Positions 14,905 to 23,774 of a DNA stretch of 33,131 nucleotides are shown one piece after another. Position numbers and translations under genes: made by a program. This DNA comes from Acidimicrobiales bacterium (GTDB lineage Bacteria > Actinomycetota > Acidimicrobiia > Acidimicrobiales > Ilumatobacteraceae): positions 1 to 33,131 of the forward strand of contig JAURNB010000056.1 of the NCBI GenBank assembly GCA_030830415.1. Reading direction: 5' to 3'. Position 1 is the first letter of the stretch; each line of letters opens with the position of its first letter. The notes under the pieces are model-generated. The model ran no database searches. It was not told the DNA's origin and saw only the letters and a list, made by a program, of their open reading frames with translations.

Positions 14905-15806
14905 TGACGCAGGTGCCTCACTTCGGGCGGGTACTCACTGCAATGATCACTCCGTTCACCGTAAATGGTGAGCTCGATGTCAATGAAGCAGTGAAGCTCG
15001 CGAAGTGGCTCCAAGAGCAGGGTAATGACGGACTTGTTGTTACAGGAACAACAGGCGAAGCATCAACTCTCACCGACGCAGAAAAAATTGCTTTGTGGGA
15101 AGCGGTTGCGCAAGCAGTCACCATTCCCGTTATTGCAGGAAGCGCGTCGAACGACACCGCTCACAGTGTGCATCTCACGAAGAAAGCGACCGAAGTGGGC
15201 GCTGCAGGAATTTTGGCTGTGGGCCCGTATTACAACCGGCCACCGCAATCAGGTATTGCTGCTCACATGGGTGCTATTGCAAGTGCAACACATTTGCCAG
15301 TGGTGTTGTACGACATTCCCGTGCGCACAGGTCGCAAAATTGCCACTGCAAACTTGCTCACCTTGGCAAATGATTACAGCAACATTGTTGCCCTCAAAGA
15401 TGCTGCAGGAAACCCGGCAGAAACTGCCTCGGTTATTGCGCAAGCACCTCAGGGATTCCAGGTCTACAGCGGCGACGATGGGCTGACGTTGCCTTTGTTG
15501 TCGGTGGGCGCGATGGGTGTGATTGGTGTTGCTACACACTGGTCGGCTCCTGAGCATCAACTCATGATGAAAGCTTTTTTTGCTGGCAATACTGCCGAGG
15601 CACAACGCATGAATGCGCTGCTCCTCGAAAGCTATGCCTTTGAAACTGGTGACGATTCGCCGAACCCGTTGCCGAGCAAAGAAATGATGAAACTGCACGG
15701 GTTCGCTGTTGGCGACGCGCGCTTGCCAATGGGCCCAGCTGCAACTTGGGTTGCAGAACGAGCTGCAGTGGTGAAGAAAAATCTTGAAGCGACACGCACC
15801 CGTTGA
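14904..15806 (+). CDS. dapA: 4-hydroxy-tetrahydrodipicolinate synthase
   Basis: DapA condenses pyruvate with aspartate semialdehyde, the first committed step towards diaminopimelate and lysine. The 300-residue TIM-barrel protein shows GLVVTGTTGEASTLT (the T-T motif of the active site), GPYYNRPPQ, the catalytic tyrosine in YDIPVRTG, and the Schiff-base lysine in IVALKDAAG. It starts at ATG 14904, which shares its A with the preceding stop codon (TAATG). The next gene, rnj, begins at or just after its stop. The dapA-rnj pair is common in Actinobacteria. Confidence 0.96.
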   Translation: MTQVPHFGRVLTAMITPFTVNGELDVNEAVKLAKWLQEQGNDGLVVTGTTGEASTLTDAEKIALWEAVAQAVTIPVIAGSASNDTAHSVHLTKKATEVGAAGILAVGPYYNRPPQSGIAAHMGAIASATHLPVVLYDIPVRTGRKIATANLLTLANDYSNIVALKDAAGNPAETASVIAQAPQGFQVYSGDDGLTLPLLSVGAMGVIGVATHWSAPEHQLMMKAFFAGNTAEAQRMNALLLESYAFETGDDSPNPLPSKEMMKLHGFAVGDARLPMGPAATWVAERAAVVKKNLEATRTR

Positions 15807-15820
15807 GCACGAATGCATCT

Positions 15821-17485
15821 GTGAGCACATCAAACGTACGCATTTATTTTTTAGGTGGGTTAGGCGAAATTGGCCGTAACTGCATGGCGGTCGAGCAAGA
15901 TAATGAAATTTTGCTCATCGACTGCGGTCTCATGTTTCCCGACCCCGACATGCACGGAATCGACCTTGTATTGCCCGACTTCACTTGGCTGCGCGAAAAT
16001 GCCGAGCGCATTGTGGGATGCGTGGCAACACACGGACACGAAGACCATGTAGGTGGGCTGCAGTTCTTGTTGCGTGAAATGTCGTTTCCGTTATACGGAT
16101 CTGCCGTCACGCTAGGGCTTGCTCGTAATCGCATTGAAGAAGCAGGGCTCTTAGGAAAAACTTCACTCAATGTGGTGCGCGATGGCGAAATTCGTCGCAT
16201 TGGCCCATTCGATGTTGAATTCATTCCGGTCACACACTCTGTTCCACATGCGCATGCCATTGCGTTACACACCGCGCAAGGCGTGGTGTTGCATTCCGGC
16301 GACTTCAAGCTCGACCTCACTCCAGTTGATGGTCGTCGTACCGACCTTGCCCGATTGGGTTCATTGGCGCACAACGGCGGCATTCGGTTGCTCATGGCCG
16401 ACAGCACCAACGCTGAAGAAAAGGGTCATGCACCTAGCGAGAGCGATGTTGGCGCCGTCTTGCGCGCATTGTTTGCCGAGAACCGCACGAAGCGCATTAT
16501 CACCGCAAGTTTCGCCAGCCATATTCACCGCGTTCAACAAATTGCTGAAGCAGCTATTGCCAGCGGGCGCGTGGTGGCAACAATGGGGCGCTCCATGCAA
16601 AACAATGTGCGCATGGCACGCGACTTGGGGTTATTGAACATTCCCGATAAGGCCCTTGTTGATATTGCGAAGATCAATGACTATGCACCAGAAAAAGTGT
16701 GCATCATTTCAACAGGTTCACAAGGTGAACCAATGGCAGCACTGTCTCTTTTGGCACGCGGCGATAACAAGTGGATCAAAGTAGGTGAGGACGACGTAGT
16801 CATTTTGTCGAGCCACCCGATTCCAGGAAATGAAATGCACGTGGGCCGAGTGATCGACGGCTTGCTGCGTTCCGGAGCAGAAGTGGTGCACTCGGGCATC
16901 GTCGATGTGCATGCAACAGGTCATGCACAGGCCGATGACTTGAAGACCTATATGAATGTCACCCAACCTGAATGGTTCATTCCCATTCATGGTGAGTTCC
17001 GCCACATGATGGCAAATGCCAAATTGGCACGAACCATGGGTGTGCATCCACGCAATGTGGTGATGTGTGAAGACGGAGTGGTTGTTGAACTTTCTGCTGA
17101 AGGCGTGCAACATGTTGGTCGCATTCCTGCCGGTTATCTGTATGTCGATGGCGTGGTGGGCGACGTGGGCCAAGGCGTCTTGCGTGACCGCAAGGTTCTT
17201 GCAGAAGAAGGCGTAGTTGTTGTTGTAGTCACCATCGACATCGAGTCGGGTGTAGTCATCACTGGTCCAGAAATCATCACTCGTGGATGGGTGTATGCAC
17301 CCGAGGCTGAAGATCTGCTCGACGAAGCATGCGATACCGTTGCGCGCGCAGTCGAGCAAGCACTGCGCGATGGTGGTCGTGATGTTGTAGCTCTTGAGCA
17401 AGTAGTGCGCAAAGCAACTGGCAAATTTGTTGCGGCGCGAACCAAGCGCAAACCGATGATTGTTCCTGTGGTGATGGAAACATAA
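15821..17485 (+). CDS. rnj: Ribonuclease J
   Basis: RNase J is a metallo-beta-lactamase/beta-CASP nuclease with 5' exonuclease and endonuclease activity in mRNA turnover and rRNA maturation. The protein of about 554 residues has YFLGGLGEIGRNCM near the start, the zinc motif THGHEDHVGG, VTHSVPHAHA, HSGDFKLD, the beta-CASP segment with ASFASHIHRVQQ, STGSQGEP and the late zinc ligand region IPIHGEFRHM. The start is uncertain: GTG 15821 gives MSTSNVRIYF, close to the family N-terminus, while an in-frame TTG at 15803 overlaps the dapA stop. It is shorter than mycobacterial versions with an N-terminal extension, if any. It lies in one operon with dapA. Confidence 0.94.
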   Translation: MSTSNVRIYFLGGLGEIGRNCMAVEQDNEILLIDCGLMFPDPDMHGIDLVLPDFTWLRENAERIVGCVATHGHEDHVGGLQFLLREMSFPLYGSAVTLGLARNRIEEAGLLGKTSLNVVRDGEIRRIGPFDVEFIPVTHSVPHAHAIALHTAQGVVLHSGDFKLDLTPVDGRRTDLARLGSLAHNGGIRLLMADSTNAEEKGHAPSESDVGAVLRALFAENRTKRIITASFASHIHRVQQIAEAAIASGRVVATMGRSMQNNVRMARDLGLLNIPDKALVDIAKINDYAPEKVCIISTGSQGEPMAALSLLARGDNKWIKVGEDDVVILSSHPIPGNEMHVGRVIDGLLRSGAEVVHSGIVDVHATGHAQADDLKTYMNVTQPEWFIPIHGEFRHMMANAKLARTMGVHPRNVVMCEDGVVVELSAEGVQHVGRIPAGYLYVDGVVGDVGQGVLRDRKVLAEEGVVVVVVTIDIESGVVITGPEIITRGWVYAPEAEDLLDEACDTVARAVEQALRDGGRDVVALEQVVRKATGKFVAARTKRKPMIVPVVMET

Positions 17486-17490
17486 AACAC

Positions 17491-17997
17491 ATGTCGAAGT
17501 CGAAAAATCTTTTGTGTGTCGTTGTCCTGGCGCTTGTTGCGCTGTCTAGTTGCGGTAGCGACAAAGAAACTTTGCTCGTCAGCGACATCGACGATGCCGT
17601 AGCCGCGGTTGCCAAAGTATTGGGTAAGACACCTGAGTTCTATGAAATCAACGCCACGCCAACCTTGGTGAATCTCTTTGCTGCTGATGGCAAGGGCAAT
17701 GCCGTCAACTTTGTTTACGAAAATGGCGAGTTGGACCAGGAAACCTCTGTAGCGCCAGCTGATGGCGAAAGTTTCCCCGCGGAAGGTATGTCCTTTAACG
17801 GGAAGGTCTTCGCGCGCGTCGAGAAAGAACTGCCCGAATCCATCTTGCGTGCCTTCAGCATCATTGGCGATCATCCCAATGGAGGCGTGCAGTACCGCGT
17901 GGTGCTCCAGTCCGATCGGGGTGGTCAGTTCGCTGTTTTTGTGGAACCCACAGGAAAAATCCTCGGAACCGACGTGATGAGCGGACTCGGCACCTAA
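17491..17997 (+). CDS. Small predicted lipoprotein
   Basis: The 168-residue protein has a signal peptide: basic N-terminus (SKSKN), hydrophobic core (LLCVVVLALVAL) and a lipobox LSSC with Cys21 as the likely lipidated residue. The mature part is acidic and short, with no family I recognise; the C-terminal segment (VQYRVVLQSDRGGQFAVFVEP) looks like a beta-rich domain. It begins five bases after rnj ends and precedes ftsK by 62 bases, so it probably belongs to the dapA-rnj operon. An envelope-anchored role is inferred from the signal peptide only. Confidence 0.78.
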   Translation: MSKSKNLLCVVVLALVALSSCGSDKETLLVSDIDDAVAAVAKVLGKTPEFYEINATPTLVNLFAADGKGNAVNFVYENGELDQETSVAPADGESFPAEGMSFNGKVFARVEKELPESILRAFSIIGDHPNGGVQYRVVLQSDRGGQFAVFVEPTGKILGTDVMSGLGT

Positions 17998-18011
17998 ATA
18001 CTTCTGCTGTA

Positions 18012-18026
18012 GGGGCGAGAGTCCCC
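18012..18026 (+). other. Small hairpin between the lipoprotein gene and ftsK
   Basis: GGGG-C and G-CCCC can close a GAGA tetraloop, with a bulged T in the 3' arm. It lies 14 bases after the lipoprotein stop. No T run follows, so it is a weak terminator candidate at best. Confidence 0.35.
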
Positions 18027-18047
18027 GATGAGGCAAGACCCCATTGG

Positions 18048-18053
18048 TACCGT
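18048..18053 (+). promoter_or_regulatory. Putative -10 element of ftsK (leaderless start)
   Basis: TACCGT ends six bases before ATG 18060. There is no Shine-Dalgarno sequence between them, and no good -35. Confidence 0.4.
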
Positions 18054-18059
18054 AGAAAC

Positions 18060-20474
18060 ATGTCGAAGCAGGCCTCGCGCCCGAAAAAAGCTGCTGCGCA
18101 GCCCACAAAGCGTGCTCAGCCACTGCCTAAGCGCAATGCTGCCCCCATCCGTGAACATGCTGCAGTCAAAGCTGCTGTGGGCGGCCGTGAAAATGAATTC
18201 CTCGGTATCGGCATTGTGGTCGTTGCCGTCTTGGCTGCTTTAGCTATTTATCTCGATGTTGCAGGCCCGCTCGGCGACGCTATTGATACAGGTTTGGGTT
18301 GGCTTGTTGGTTTGGGTCGGTTCTTCTTGCCACCGGCAATTGCGTTGTTGGGTATTGCGCTCATTCGTCGCAACGAATCGGAACATCGCTTACGCGTAGG
18401 CGTCGGTAGCACGCTCATCGTGTTGTCTATCTTTGGCTTGTTGCATCTTGCGCGTGGTGCGGGGCATATGACCGCAAGTGTCGATGCACTGAAGCCTGCA
18501 GGCGGATGGATTGGCGCCATTGTGGGGCAGCCCCTGCGTTCCTTGCTCAGCATTGGTGGGGCAGTTGTGGTTCTTCTCGGAATTCTTCTTGGTGGAATCC
18601 TCATTGCCACAGGTATGTCGCTTCCTTTGTTAGTGAAAAAGCTCAGTGGCGGAGTCAATGTTGTTGCTGTTCCTGCTTCACGTGCGGCAAAGAAAGTAAT
18701 GAACGATATTTCAACAGTGTCAAGCGAACGTGAAGCTGAGAATGCTCGCTTTTTCGACATCGAAGCAGAACAGGCCGAAGAAGATCTTCCTGCACCTGGG
18801 CCAGTCGACAATTCGCATGTTCCCGAGTTCGACCCAGGAGCGCCACGTCCGCCGCTTTACGACATTGAAAAAGATCAACCAAAGCCAGCTCGCAAACCAC
18901 CAGCAGCAAAGAAGCCTGTTGCCGAGCCAGTGGTTGAACAGGAACCAGCTGTAGTTGCAACAAATGGCGACGAGTTGGCTCTTGGGCCAGCAGCACAGCG
19001 TGGTAACTGGAAACTTCCCGCAAAATCGATGTTGTCGAATACTCCGGTGCAAGCAATCGACAAGACAGAAGTAGAAGAACGTGGCCGACTTCTTGAAGAG
19101 TCACTTGCATCTCATGGTGTCGACACCAAACTCGTCGGCATGACCGTGGGTCCAACAGTTACGCGTTACGAATTGGAACTTGGTCCTGGTGTCAAAGTTG
19201 CGCGCGTTACCAGCCTCGACCGCGATATTGCCTACGCAATGGCTGCAACCGATGTGCGTATTCTCGCTCCCATTCCTGGTCGTTCAGCAATTGGTGTTGA
19301 AGTTCCCAACACCACACGGCAACTTGTTTCTCTGGGCGACCTCATTTCTTCAGCTGAAGCAAAAGCAGCAACTCATCCACTCGACGTAGCGGTGGGTAAA
19401 GACATTGCAGGTCGTGCAGTGTTCATCAACTTGGCAACAACTCCTCACTTGCTCATTGCTGGTGCTACGGGTGCAGGTAAGTCGAGTGGATTGAACTGCA
19501 TCATCACCTCGTTGCTCATGCGTAGCACACCCGACCAAGTGCGCCTCATTCTCATCGACCCGAAACAAGTGGAAATGGGTCAATACGGCCGTTTGCCACA
19601 CTTGCTCACTCAGCCAGTAACGAACCCGAAAAAAGCTGCAAACGCTTTGGGTTGGGCAGTGAAAGAAATGGAACGCCGCTACGACTTGCTGGTGGAAGTG
19701 GGCTTCCGTGACATTGGCGGCTACAACGCAGCATTCGACCGTGGTGACCTCATTCCAGAACCAGGTGTAGAAAAAGAATACGAACGTCTGCCGTTCATCG
19801 TGGTGGTGGTCGACGAATTAAACGACCTCATGATGGTTGCTGCGCGCGACGTAGAAGACTCCATCACTCGCATTGCACAAAAGGCACGTGCCGTAGGTAT
19901 TCACCTCATCATCGCTACACAGCGCCCCAGCGTCAACGTCATCACCGGCGTTATTAAGGCCAACATTCCTGCACGTATGGCCTTTGCAGTATCGAGCCTC
20001 ACCGACAGTCGAGTCATCCTCGATCGTCCAGGTGCCGAGAAACTCGTGGGTAAAGGCGACATGTTGCTCTTGCCAGGAAACACCAACATTGCTCAGCGCG
20101 TGCAGGGCTCATGGGTCACCGAAGAAGAAGTGCGTGCCATCGTGGCGCACTGGCGTCGTCAGGCACCAGAAGTGGTCTACGTCAGTGGCATTGAAGGTGA
20201 AGTCACAGCAGGCGGCGGCTCAGGGGTCTATGGCGGCAGTTCTGGCGACGATGGTGACGATGAACTGCTCAAGCAAGCAATGGAGCTCGTGGTGAACGCG
20301 GGTGTTGGCTCAACCTCAATGCTGCAACGCAAACTCAAGGTGGGCTTCGCCCGTGCCGGACGTCTCATGGATCTTTTGGAAGAGCGTGGGGTCGTGGGCC
20401 CAGGTGAAGGTTCCAAGGCTCGTGCAGTACTCATGTCAATAGAGGAATTTGAACTCCTCCAACAAAACGATTAG
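18060..20474 (+). CDS. ftsK: DNA translocase FtsK/SpoIIIE
   Basis: FtsK pumps chromosomal DNA through the closing septum. The 804-residue protein starts with a basic tail, then about four membrane segments (roughly residues 47-70, 82-103, 112-132 and 165-190). A long acidic and Pro/Lys/Ala-rich linker runs to about residue 320. The motor has Walker A GATGAGKSSG near residue 467, Walker B VVVVDELNDLMMVA near 579 (DELND instead of the commoner DELAD), and TQRPSVNVITG. The C-terminal 70 residues (LLKQAMELVVNAG, SMLQRKLKVGFARAGRLMD) are the gamma winged-helix DNA-orientation domain. The start codon ATG 18060 has a -10-like hexamer six bases upstream. Confidence 0.95.
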   Translation: MSKQASRPKKAAAQPTKRAQPLPKRNAAPIREHAAVKAAVGGRENEFLGIGIVVVAVLAALAIYLDVAGPLGDAIDTGLGWLVGLGRFFLPPAIALLGIALIRRNESEHRLRVGVGSTLIVLSIFGLLHLARGAGHMTASVDALKPAGGWIGAIVGQPLRSLLSIGGAVVVLLGILLGGILIATGMSLPLLVKKLSGGVNVVAVPASRAAKKVMNDISTVSSEREAENARFFDIEAEQAEEDLPAPGPVDNSHVPEFDPGAPRPPLYDIEKDQPKPARKPPAAKKPVAEPVVEQEPAVVATNGDELALGPAAQRGNWKLPAKSMLSNTPVQAIDKTEVEERGRLLEESLASHGVDTKLVGMTVGPTVTRYELELGPGVKVARVTSLDRDIAYAMAATDVRILAPIPGRSAIGVEVPNTTRQLVSLGDLISSAEAKAATHPLDVAVGKDIAGRAVFINLATTPHLLIAGATGAGKSSGLNCIITSLLMRSTPDQVRLILIDPKQVEMGQYGRLPHLLTQPVTNPKKAANALGWAVKEMERRYDLLVEVGFRDIGGYNAAFDRGDLIPEPGVEKEYERLPFIVVVVDELNDLMMVAARDVEDSITRIAQKARAVGIHLIIATQRPSVNVITGVIKANIPARMAFAVSSLTDSRVILDRPGAEKLVGKGDMLLLPGNTNIAQRVQGSWVTEEEVRAIVAHWRRQAPEVVYVSGIEGEVTAGGGSGVYGGSSGDDGDDELLKQAMELVVNAGVGSTSMLQRKLKVGFARAGRLMDLLEERGVVGPGEGSKARAVLMSIEEFELLQQND

Positions 20475-20485
20475 CACAGCGTCGG

Positions 20486-20491
20486 TAAGAT
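20486..20491 (+). promoter_or_regulatory. Putative -10 element of rimO (leaderless start)
   Basis: TAAGAT, one of the best -10 matches in the window, ends six bases before GTG 20498. No ribosome binding site lies between. Confidence 0.5.
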
Positions 20492-20497
20492 ACTCCC

Positions 20498-21772
20498 GTG
20501 GCATCTCAGTTTTATATTGAAACTCTCGGCTGCCCGAAAAACGAAGTTGACTCTGAAAAAATCATGGGTCTCCTCATTTCTGAGGGCAACACGCAAACCG
20601 ACGATGTGTCGCAGGCCGATGTTGTTGTTGTCAACACGTGTGCATTCATTGAAGAAGCGCGTCGCGAAAGTATCGACACCATCTTGAATCTTTCCGACCA
20701 ACGTAAAGAGGGTTCGCGGCTAGTAGTTACTGGTTGCATGGCAGAGCGCTATGGCGATGAACTTGCTGCAGAACTTCCTGAGGTCGACCAGGTAGCCGGC
20801 TTTGGTGTGTCGGTCACGCTCGGACGCAAACCAGTAGCGCTTGGTGCAACAGCTGTGCCTACCTTCGACTTGTTGAACTTGCCGCGGCCGAAGTCAACTT
20901 CTCCCTGGGCGTATCTTAAAATTGCTGAAGGCTGCGACCGTTCATGTGGGTTCTGCGCCATCCCCTCATTCCGCGGCCCACAACGCAGTCGCGATATCTC
21001 TTCTCTGTTAACAGAAGTAGAACAACTGCAGGCTCGAGAAATTGTTCTGGTTGCTCAAGACCTCGCTAGTTACGGCAAAGATCGCCCCGATGAAATGGGT
21101 GCCGGATCCATTGTTCCGTTGGTCAATTCCGTTGCGTCGTTGGTCGACCGTGTGCGGTTGCTCTACCTCTACCCAAGTGATTTGAGCGACGACCTCATTC
21201 ATGCCATTTTGAATACGGGTGTTCCATACTTCGACTTGTCGCTTCAGCATGTGTCGAAACCGCTGTTGCGCAAAATGCGCAGGTGGGGCGACGGCAACAG
21301 GTTCTTGCAGCGCATCGCCGATATTCGCAAGCTCAACCCCAAAGCAATTTTCCGCAGCAACTTCATTGTTGGCTACCCAGGTGAAACTGAAGCCGACCAC
21401 GACGAAATGTTGCGCTTCATTGAAGAGGCGCAGCTCGATTGGTGCGGTTTTTTCACCTACAGCGCAGAAGATGGCACCTATGCAGTTGACCTGCCCGACC
21501 AAGTGCCCAAAGAACTCATGTTGTTGCGCCATGGTGAACTCCAAGAGATGCAAGATGCCATTACTGCAAGCAAGCGTGACGACGAAATTGGCGAAGTGCA
21601 TCGCGTGCTTGTTGACTCGCCAGGAGTTGGCCGTAGCCATCGTGAAGCGCCAGAAATTGACGGCATTGTGCAGATTCCAGAATCGTGCAAGGTCGGCTCA
21701 TTCGTTAACGTTCGTATTGTCGATGCCATTGGCCCCGACCTCGTGGCTGAACTCGTCACGCCGGACGAATAG
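20498..21772 (+). CDS. rimO: Ribosomal protein S12 methylthiotransferase
   Basis: RimO adds a methylthio group to the conserved aspartate of ribosomal protein S12. The 424-residue protein has the UPF0004 N-terminal domain with its three cluster cysteines (TLGCPKNEVDSE, NTCAFIEEAR, TGCMAERYG), the radical-SAM CxxxCxxC (GCDRSCGFCAIP), the catalytic-core segments LYLYPSDLSDD and FIVGYPGETE, and a C-terminal TRAM-like domain. The sequence CPKNEVDSE and the motif GCMAERYG favour RimO over MiaB. Start codon is GTG with a TAAGAT hexamer six bases upstream. pgsA follows 11 bases after the stop. Confidence 0.94.
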   Translation: MASQFYIETLGCPKNEVDSEKIMGLLISEGNTQTDDVSQADVVVVNTCAFIEEARRESIDTILNLSDQRKEGSRLVVTGCMAERYGDELAAELPEVDQVAGFGVSVTLGRKPVALGATAVPTFDLLNLPRPKSTSPWAYLKIAEGCDRSCGFCAIPSFRGPQRSRDISSLLTEVEQLQAREIVLVAQDLASYGKDRPDEMGAGSIVPLVNSVASLVDRVRLLYLYPSDLSDDLIHAILNTGVPYFDLSLQHVSKPLLRKMRRWGDGNRFLQRIADIRKLNPKAIFRSNFIVGYPGETEADHDEMLRFIEEAQLDWCGFFTYSAEDGTYAVDLPDQVPKELMLLRHGELQEMQDAITASKRDDEIGEVHRVLVDSPGVGRSHREAPEIDGIVQIPESCKVGSFVNVRIVDAIGPDLVAELVTPDE

Positions 21773-21775
21773 AGT
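21770..21775 (+). promoter_or_regulatory. Putative -10 element of pgsA (leaderless start)
   Basis: TAGAGT overlaps the rimO stop codon (TAG at 21770-21772) and ends eight bases before ATG 21784. Confidence 0.35.
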
Positions 21776-21783
21776 AGAAGCGC

Positions 21784-22359
21784 ATGCCAGTAGACCCCAA
21801 CGCCATCGCCACTTGGGCAAATGCTGTCACGGTGATGCGTATTTTGGTGTCACCCATTTTGTTTGCTGTCATTCCTTCCGATTCCAATGGGTCATGGGTG
21901 GCGTGGACGATGTGGTTTGTTCTGTGTGCAAGCGATGGTGTCGACGGATATCTTGCGCGCCGTCATGGTGCTACGCGCTCAGGAGCTTTCCTCGACCCGC
22001 TTGCCGACAAGGTGTTGGTGCTCGGTGCCATGTTTACTCTCGTGAGCCGCGGGCTCTTTCCGCTGTTGCCAGTTGCCATCATCGCAACTCGTGAAGTGCT
22101 CATCAGTGTGTATCGGGTGGTCGCCGGCTCAAAGGGTGTGTCAATTCCAGCAAGCAAGCTGGCGAAGTGGAAAACTTTCGGACAGCAGTTTGCGGTTGCA
22201 TGTGCACTGGCGCCACTTACTGTGAACGATTTCGACTACACGTGGAAAATCTTGTTGTGGTTCTCGGTGCTGCTCACGCTCATTAGTGGTGCCCAGTATG
22301 CGGTGCGTGCGTATCGTGGTCACCAATTCGATGCCAATAGTGCTTCCTCTGCGGCATAA
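21784..22359 (+). CDS. pgsA: CDP-diacylglycerol-glycerol-3-phosphate 3-phosphatidyltransferase
   Basis: PgsA forms phosphatidylglycerol phosphate from CDP-diacylglycerol and glycerol-3-phosphate at the membrane. The 191-residue protein carries the CDP-alcohol phosphotransferase signature in DGYLARRHGATRSGAFLDP followed by LADK, with its conserved D-G, A-R, G and two D residues in correct order. Hydrophobic segments run through most of the remaining chain (for example VTVMRILVSPILFAVI and ILLWFSVLLTLISG). PgsA is the best call from the position between rimO and cinA, although other CDP-alcohol transferases share the motif. cinA starts two bases after it ends. Confidence 0.88.
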   Translation: MPVDPNAIATWANAVTVMRILVSPILFAVIPSDSNGSWVAWTMWFVLCASDGVDGYLARRHGATRSGAFLDPLADKVLVLGAMFTLVSRGLFPLLPVAIIATREVLISVYRVVAGSKGVSIPASKLAKWKTFGQQFAVACALAPLTVNDFDYTWKILLWFSVLLTLISGAQYAVRAYRGHQFDANSASSAA

Positions 22360-22361
22360 AT

Positions 22362-23615
22362 ATGCGCTGCGACGTTCTCGCTGTTGGTACTGAACTGCTC
22401 CTCGGCCAAATTGTCGATACCAATTCTTCATGGATCGGCGAGCAACTCGCTGCACACGGCATTTCATCGCACTTGCAAGTAAAAGTAGGCGACAACATCG
22501 ACCGCATTGTTGCGGCACTTCGCGCACGGTTAGAAGAAGCTGACGCCGTCATTATGTGCGGCGGTCTTGGGCCAACACACGACGACCTCACGCGTGAAGC
22601 CATTGCACAGGTCATGGGCGTTGAGCTGGAATTTCACGAGAGCATTGCTGAAGTGATTCGAGAGCTCTTTGCCTCACGTGGTCGCACCATGGCGCAGAAC
22701 AATTTGCAACAAGCAATGGTGCCCAAAGGCGCAAGCATCATTCCTCAAACACGTGGTACGGCTCCCGGGCTCATGTGCCCTGTGCTCATGAATGGCAAAA
22801 CCAAAATGGTCTATGCAGTGCCTGGTGTGCCACATGAAATGCACGACATGATGCACCGTGCCATTTTTCCCGACCTTGTGGCGCGCAGTGGAGTGCAAGC
22901 GGTGATTGCCAGCAAGGTATTGCGCACGTGGGGTGAAAGCGAAAGCGGTCTCAACGAGCGCCTCGACGACATCATTGAAGAACTAGAAAACAACCCAAAT
23001 GGTTCTTTACCCACCCTTGCCTTTTTGGCAAGTGGCTGGGAAGGCATCAAGGTGCGTCTCACCGCACGTGCTGCCACGACTCAACAAGTTCAACAAGTGT
23101 TGGCCACTTGGGAAGAGCGTGTGCGCGCAGTAGTGGGTGACATCGTCTTTGGCGTCGACACCGACACCATGGAGTCTGTCGTTCTGCAAACACTGCGTTC
23201 GCATGGCCACACGTTGGCAGTTGCCGAGTCGGTGACAGGTGGTTTGGTCACCGGTCGCCTCACCAACATTGCAGGCGCAAGTGATGTGCTCATGGGTGGG
23301 GTGGTGTCGTATGCATCTGAAGTGAAATACGACGTGTTGCAAGTGCCACGAGGGCCAGTGGTGAGCGGTGAAGCAGCCATCGCAATGGCTCGTGGTGTCA
23401 AGAAGACCTTGCATTCGTCCGTTGGGCTGGCGCTCACCGGGGTCGCTGGTCCTGCCGAGCAGGAAGGCCAGCCCGTGGGAACGTTGTGGGTAGGGGTGTG
23501 CCTTGCCGATGGAAGTGAATATTCACAGCACTTTCGTCTTGCCACAGCTCGCGATCAAATGCGCCAGATGTCGGTCATTACAGCACTCAATTATTTGCGG
23601 CTTCTCTACTTGTAG
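22362..23615 (+). CDS. cinA: CinA-family protein (nicotinamide-nucleotide amidase)
   Basis: CinA has an N-terminal molybdopterin-binding-like (MoCF) domain and a C-terminal PncC domain that deamidates NMN in NAD recycling. The 417-residue protein has the N-terminal signature VGTELLLGQIVDTNSSWI and CGGLGPTHDDLTREA, and the C-terminal AVAESVTGGLVTGRLTNIAG and GGVVSYASEVKYDVL, where the Ser and Lys of the amidase centre occur. The length is normal for the fused form. It begins two bases after pgsA, so the two are coupled. Its stop codon is contained in the -10-like TAGATT before the tRNA gene. Confidence 0.94.
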   Translation: MRCDVLAVGTELLLGQIVDTNSSWIGEQLAAHGISSHLQVKVGDNIDRIVAALRARLEEADAVIMCGGLGPTHDDLTREAIAQVMGVELEFHESIAEVIRELFASRGRTMAQNNLQQAMVPKGASIIPQTRGTAPGLMCPVLMNGKTKMVYAVPGVPHEMHDMMHRAIFPDLVARSGVQAVIASKVLRTWGESESGLNERLDDIIEELENNPNGSLPTLAFLASGWEGIKVRLTARAATTQQVQQVLATWEERVRAVVGDIVFGVDTDTMESVVLQTLRSHGHTLAVAESVTGGLVTGRLTNIAGASDVLMGGVVSYASEVKYDVLQVPRGPVVSGEAAIAMARGVKKTLHSSVGLALTGVAGPAEQEGQPVGTLWVGVCLADGSEYSQHFRLATARDQMRQMSVITALNYLRLLYL

Positions 23616-23618
23616 ATT
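23613..23618 (+). promoter_or_regulatory. Possible -10 element of the tRNA-Arg gene
   Basis: TAGATT overlaps the cinA stop codon and ends nine bases before the mature tRNA 5' end, a suitable distance for a short precursor leader. No clear -35 was found. Confidence 0.3.
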
Positions 23619-23627
23619 ATGGGTAAT

Positions 23628-23701
23628 GCCCCCGTAGCTCAGTTGGATAGAGCAACGGACTTCTAATCCGCAGGTCGCATGTTCGATTCATGCCGGGGGC
23701 G
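23628..23701 (+). tRNA. tRNA-Arg (anticodon UCU)
   Basis: A full cloverleaf can be drawn. The acceptor stem GCCCCCG pairs perfectly with CGGGGGC; the D-stem is GCTC/GAGC; the anticodon arm has loop CTTCTAA with anticodon TCT; the T-arm is GCATG-TTCGATT-CATGC. One A-C mismatch closes the anticodon stem. The 3' CCA is not encoded, so it must be added after transcription. The gene is 74 bases. The anticodon reads AGA and, by wobble, possibly AGG. A T6 run (23713-23718) follows within 20 bases. Confidence 0.95.
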
Positions 23702-23708
23702 CTCTTTT

Positions 23709-23719
23709 GCGGTTTTTTC
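23709..23719 (+). terminator. T-rich end of the tRNA transcript
   Basis: A T6 run (23713-23718) is preceded only by a minimal CGC/GCG pairing. The first proper hairpin with a T run is the one at 23726-23747. Confidence 0.4.
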
Positions 23720-23725
23720 GTGTGC

Positions 23726-23747
23726 GCCCCATTCCATAGGGGCTTTT
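23726..23747 (+). terminator. Intrinsic terminator between tRNA-Arg and carD
   Basis: GCCCC (23726-23730) and GGGGC (23739-23743) form a short stem with an eight-base loop and are followed directly by TTTT. It separates the tRNA from the carD promoter at 23762. Confidence 0.6.
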
Positions 23748-23761
23748 GGTCTTCCGTGCTC

Positions 23762-23767
23762 TATCCT
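23762..23767 (+). promoter_or_regulatory. Putative -10 element of carD (leaderless start)
   Basis: TATCCT ends seven bases before GTG 23775. This and the protein's N-terminus select that GTG. The upstream in-frame ATG 23679 lies inside the tRNA. Confidence 0.45.
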
Positions 23768-23774
23768 TAGCGCC

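Noticed and set aside
21219..22094. Plus-strand open frame of 291 codons
   Set aside because: It is out of frame with rimO and pgsA, both well supported, and its translation has a biased, motif-free composition.
23679..23774. Upstream extension of carD
   Set aside because: It would begin inside the tRNA-Arg gene. The family N-terminus and a -10-like site support GTG 23775.
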